A stretch of DNA of 64,000 bases from the NCBI RefSeq assembly GCF_050433395.1, contig NZ_JBNPXH010000004.1, positions 124,001-188,000 of the forward strand. Direction: 5' to 3'. Below are positions 62,820 to 64,000 of the stretch, one piece after another (position 1 is the stretch's first letter; every line of letters starts with the position of its first letter). The stretch comes from Mobilitalea torta (GTDB taxonomy: Bacteria > Bacillota > Clostridia > Lachnospirales > Lachnospiraceae). The notes below the pieces were generated by a model. That model was not told where the DNA came from and ran no database searches. It saw only the letters and a program-made list of their open reading frames with translations. Made by a program: the position numbers and the translations under genes.

Positions 62820-63330
62820 AGAATATCCTCCAAAAATATATTATATTAAGATACTCGTCTACAAGCTATGATAATAAATCCAGCCTTTGCTCCTCGGATT
62901 GTAAAAGAAGGTCTTTACTAAAAACACTAATAAAGTTCGTCTGTATTATTTAATATTCTATCGTATTCCACTGCTTCTGAGCCGTTGCCTATATACCTGG
63001 ATAATTATACGGTTTAAGCTTAGCTGAGGTAAAGTGACACCCTCCTTTCTAATTTCAGACCCCTCATCTAAAAAATATAAGCAGGTTTGAAATCGGTTTC
63101 ATACATTCATTATACATGTTTTGAAATATTTGTCAATTGTATTTATAATGTTTTCTTCCATTCTTATACATCTATCTCCCCTTGAAAGGAAGAGATATAA
63201 TCACATTATCAAAAATGGGAAAACCCTGTAAATCAAGGTTTTCCCATCCAAATTTAGTCTGGAGCCGTGGAGCGTTGAACCCTCTCATCATAGCAGAGCA
63301 AAGGATGCCCACAGAACATTGAAATCTATA
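62820..63330. other. Intergenic region upstream of the glycosidase gene
   Basis: The 511 bases hold the glycosidase promoter region (left) and the terminator of the next minus-strand gene (63215-63247). A GGAGGATATTC-type ribosome site directly precedes the glycosidase ATG. No gene-like frame is seen. Confidence 0.5.
63215..63247 (-). terminator. Terminator of the coiled-coil protein gene
   Basis: ATGGGAAAACC (63215-63225) and GGTTTTCCCAT (63237-63247) form an 11-bp stem. On the minus strand it is followed by TTTTTGATAATG. It lies about 85 bases after the stop at 63331. Confidence 0.75.
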
Positions 63331-64000
63331 TTAAGTTAATAAATTTAATTCCGCTTGAAGTGCATTAATTTCTGTTTCCTTTGATGTAATTAAGTCAGTA
63401 TATTGATTAACTAACGACTGATAATAATCAATATTATTCTGTGCAACTCGAATGGCGTCCGGATCCGCTTCATAAACGAAACCCTGGTCTTCACGATAGA
63501 TAAGTATCGTTTTATTGTTTCTTGCACGTTCAAGGTCATATTGTGCTTTCTGCAATTTTGACTGATACTGTGCCAATAAGGATTTATAGCCGTTTAAAGT
63601 CACCTGTGCAGACGATATCTGACTATTCAAAGATGCAATTTTTGCAGAATTATCAGGTACTGCTGTAGGCGTGGGAACTTTTACAGGATTATCAGGTGTT
63701 TCTGTAGGGGTAGGAAGCTTTGCGGAATTATCAGGTACTGTTGTAGGCATAGGTGTTGGCGTATTCCTTGTATCTTGAATCTGTGGAGTAGGTGTTGGTG
63801 TTGGCGATGCTGTTACTGTCGGTGATAAATTCCCGCCCACTGTAACCTTAATTTTGTACTCTCCCTGGTATAAATTTGATGTAAATATAAGATAAGTTTC
63901 CCCTTCTTTAAACGGGGAAATAATTACTTCATACGCATCCTCTTTCCACTTTGCAATTAAGATTATGTTAGATTGTTCACATGTAAAGACTTCTCCCACA
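63331..64000 (-). CDS. Secreted-type Thr/Pro-linker and coiled-coil protein, 5' end cut by window
   Basis: The frame is open to the window edge; the first codon shown as a start would be a GTG, so the N-terminus lies outside. The visible 222 residues begin with a beta-rich part (KEGETYLIFTSNLYQGEYKI). A linker follows with repeated TPTP and three near-repeats of VPDNSAK/TPDNPVK plus TPT (about residues 58-118). A coiled coil rich in Gln, Asn and Leu comes last (IASLNSQISSAQVTL, LLAQYQSKLQKAQYDLERA, KETEINALQAELNLLT). Such linkers are typical of exported modular proteins. I recognise no family; it is encoded near a secreted glycosidase. Confidence 0.8.
   Translation of the reverse strand, partial: VGEVFTCEQSNIILIAKWKEDAYEVIISPFKEGETYLIFTSNLYQGEYKIKVTVGGNLSPTVTASPTPTPTPQIQDTRNTPTPMPTTVPDNSAKLPTPTETPDNPVKVPTPTAVPDNSAKIASLNSQISSAQVTLNGYKSLLAQYQSKLQKAQYDLERARNNKTILIYREDQGFVYEADPDAIRVAQNNIDYYQSLVNQYTDLITSKETEINALQAELNLLT

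Overview
The window looks like chromosome of an anaerobic, low-to-moderate GC Gram-positive, most likely a Clostridia member close to Lachnospiraceae. Evidence is indirect: strong GGAGG-type ribosome sites, a PdaB-like deacetylase, a DUF4358/MBOAT/DHHW locus, indolepyruvate:ferredoxin oxidoreductase with PaaK and ACT partners, iron-sulfur type two-subunit serine dehydratase, DUF4430 with an ECF S component, and a type I-C CRISPR-Cas locus. No rRNA, tRNA, intact insertion sequence or prophage was seen.

Layout. 1-2.3 kb: the end of a YesM-type sensor kinase and a convergent MATE exporter. 2.6-16.2 kb: an AT-rich accessory stretch with a stand-alone UMP kinase paralogue, a zinc phospholipase-C-like protein, an adenosine-deaminase-like hydrolase with a suspicious 5' end, a CPBP protease, an alkylation-repair pair (Ada-AlkA fusion plus Ogt), a NUDIX hydrolase with a decayed NUDIX leader fragment, an aminoglycoside-phosphotransferase-fold kinase, a two-component system with a secreted Asp-box protein, a methyltransferase, a membrane-bound MerR-DUF1648 regulator and an aminotransferase. 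16.5-20.8 kb: a minus-strand envelope polysaccharide locus (DUF4358 lipoprotein, MBOAT acyltransferase, DHHW protein, polysaccharide deacetylase). 21.1-27.4 kb: serine dehydratase, a frameshifted upp, galM, a DUF4430/ECF-S pair and a cold shock protein. 27.5-35.2 kb: an aromatic 2-oxoacid operon reading symporter, PaaK, IorA, IorB, ACT, PaaK, ACT. 35.5-38.5 kb: aspS, a Dabb protein and CheW. 38.7-43.2 kb: an AraC regulator, two Gfo/Idh/MocA dehydrogenases, a decayed ABC-2 permease and an unknown protein.

43.4-56.0 kb is a complete type I-C CRISPR-Cas locus on the minus strand: cas3, cas5c, cas8c, cas7c, cas4, cas1, cas2, a leader, then an array of 65 repeats and 64 spacers. Its leader-distal repeat is degenerate. 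Five pairs of spacers are near duplicates that share one end exactly and differ by 1-2 bases at the other, which points to repeated PAM-anchored acquisition rather than array duplication.

56.2-64 kb: a uroporphyrinogen-decarboxylase-family protein diverges from an unusual 750-residue fusion of a LacI-type repressor and an ABC solute-binding domain. These are followed by an orphan trpB, a secreted GH5-ricin glycosidase and the C-terminal part of a Thr/Pro-rich coiled-coil secreted protein cut by the window end. The least conventional items are the LacI-SBP fusion, the spacer duplicates, the MerR-DUF1648 fusion with a perfect palindrome at its promoter, and three broken genes (upp, the ABC-2 permease, and probably the deaminase 5' end).
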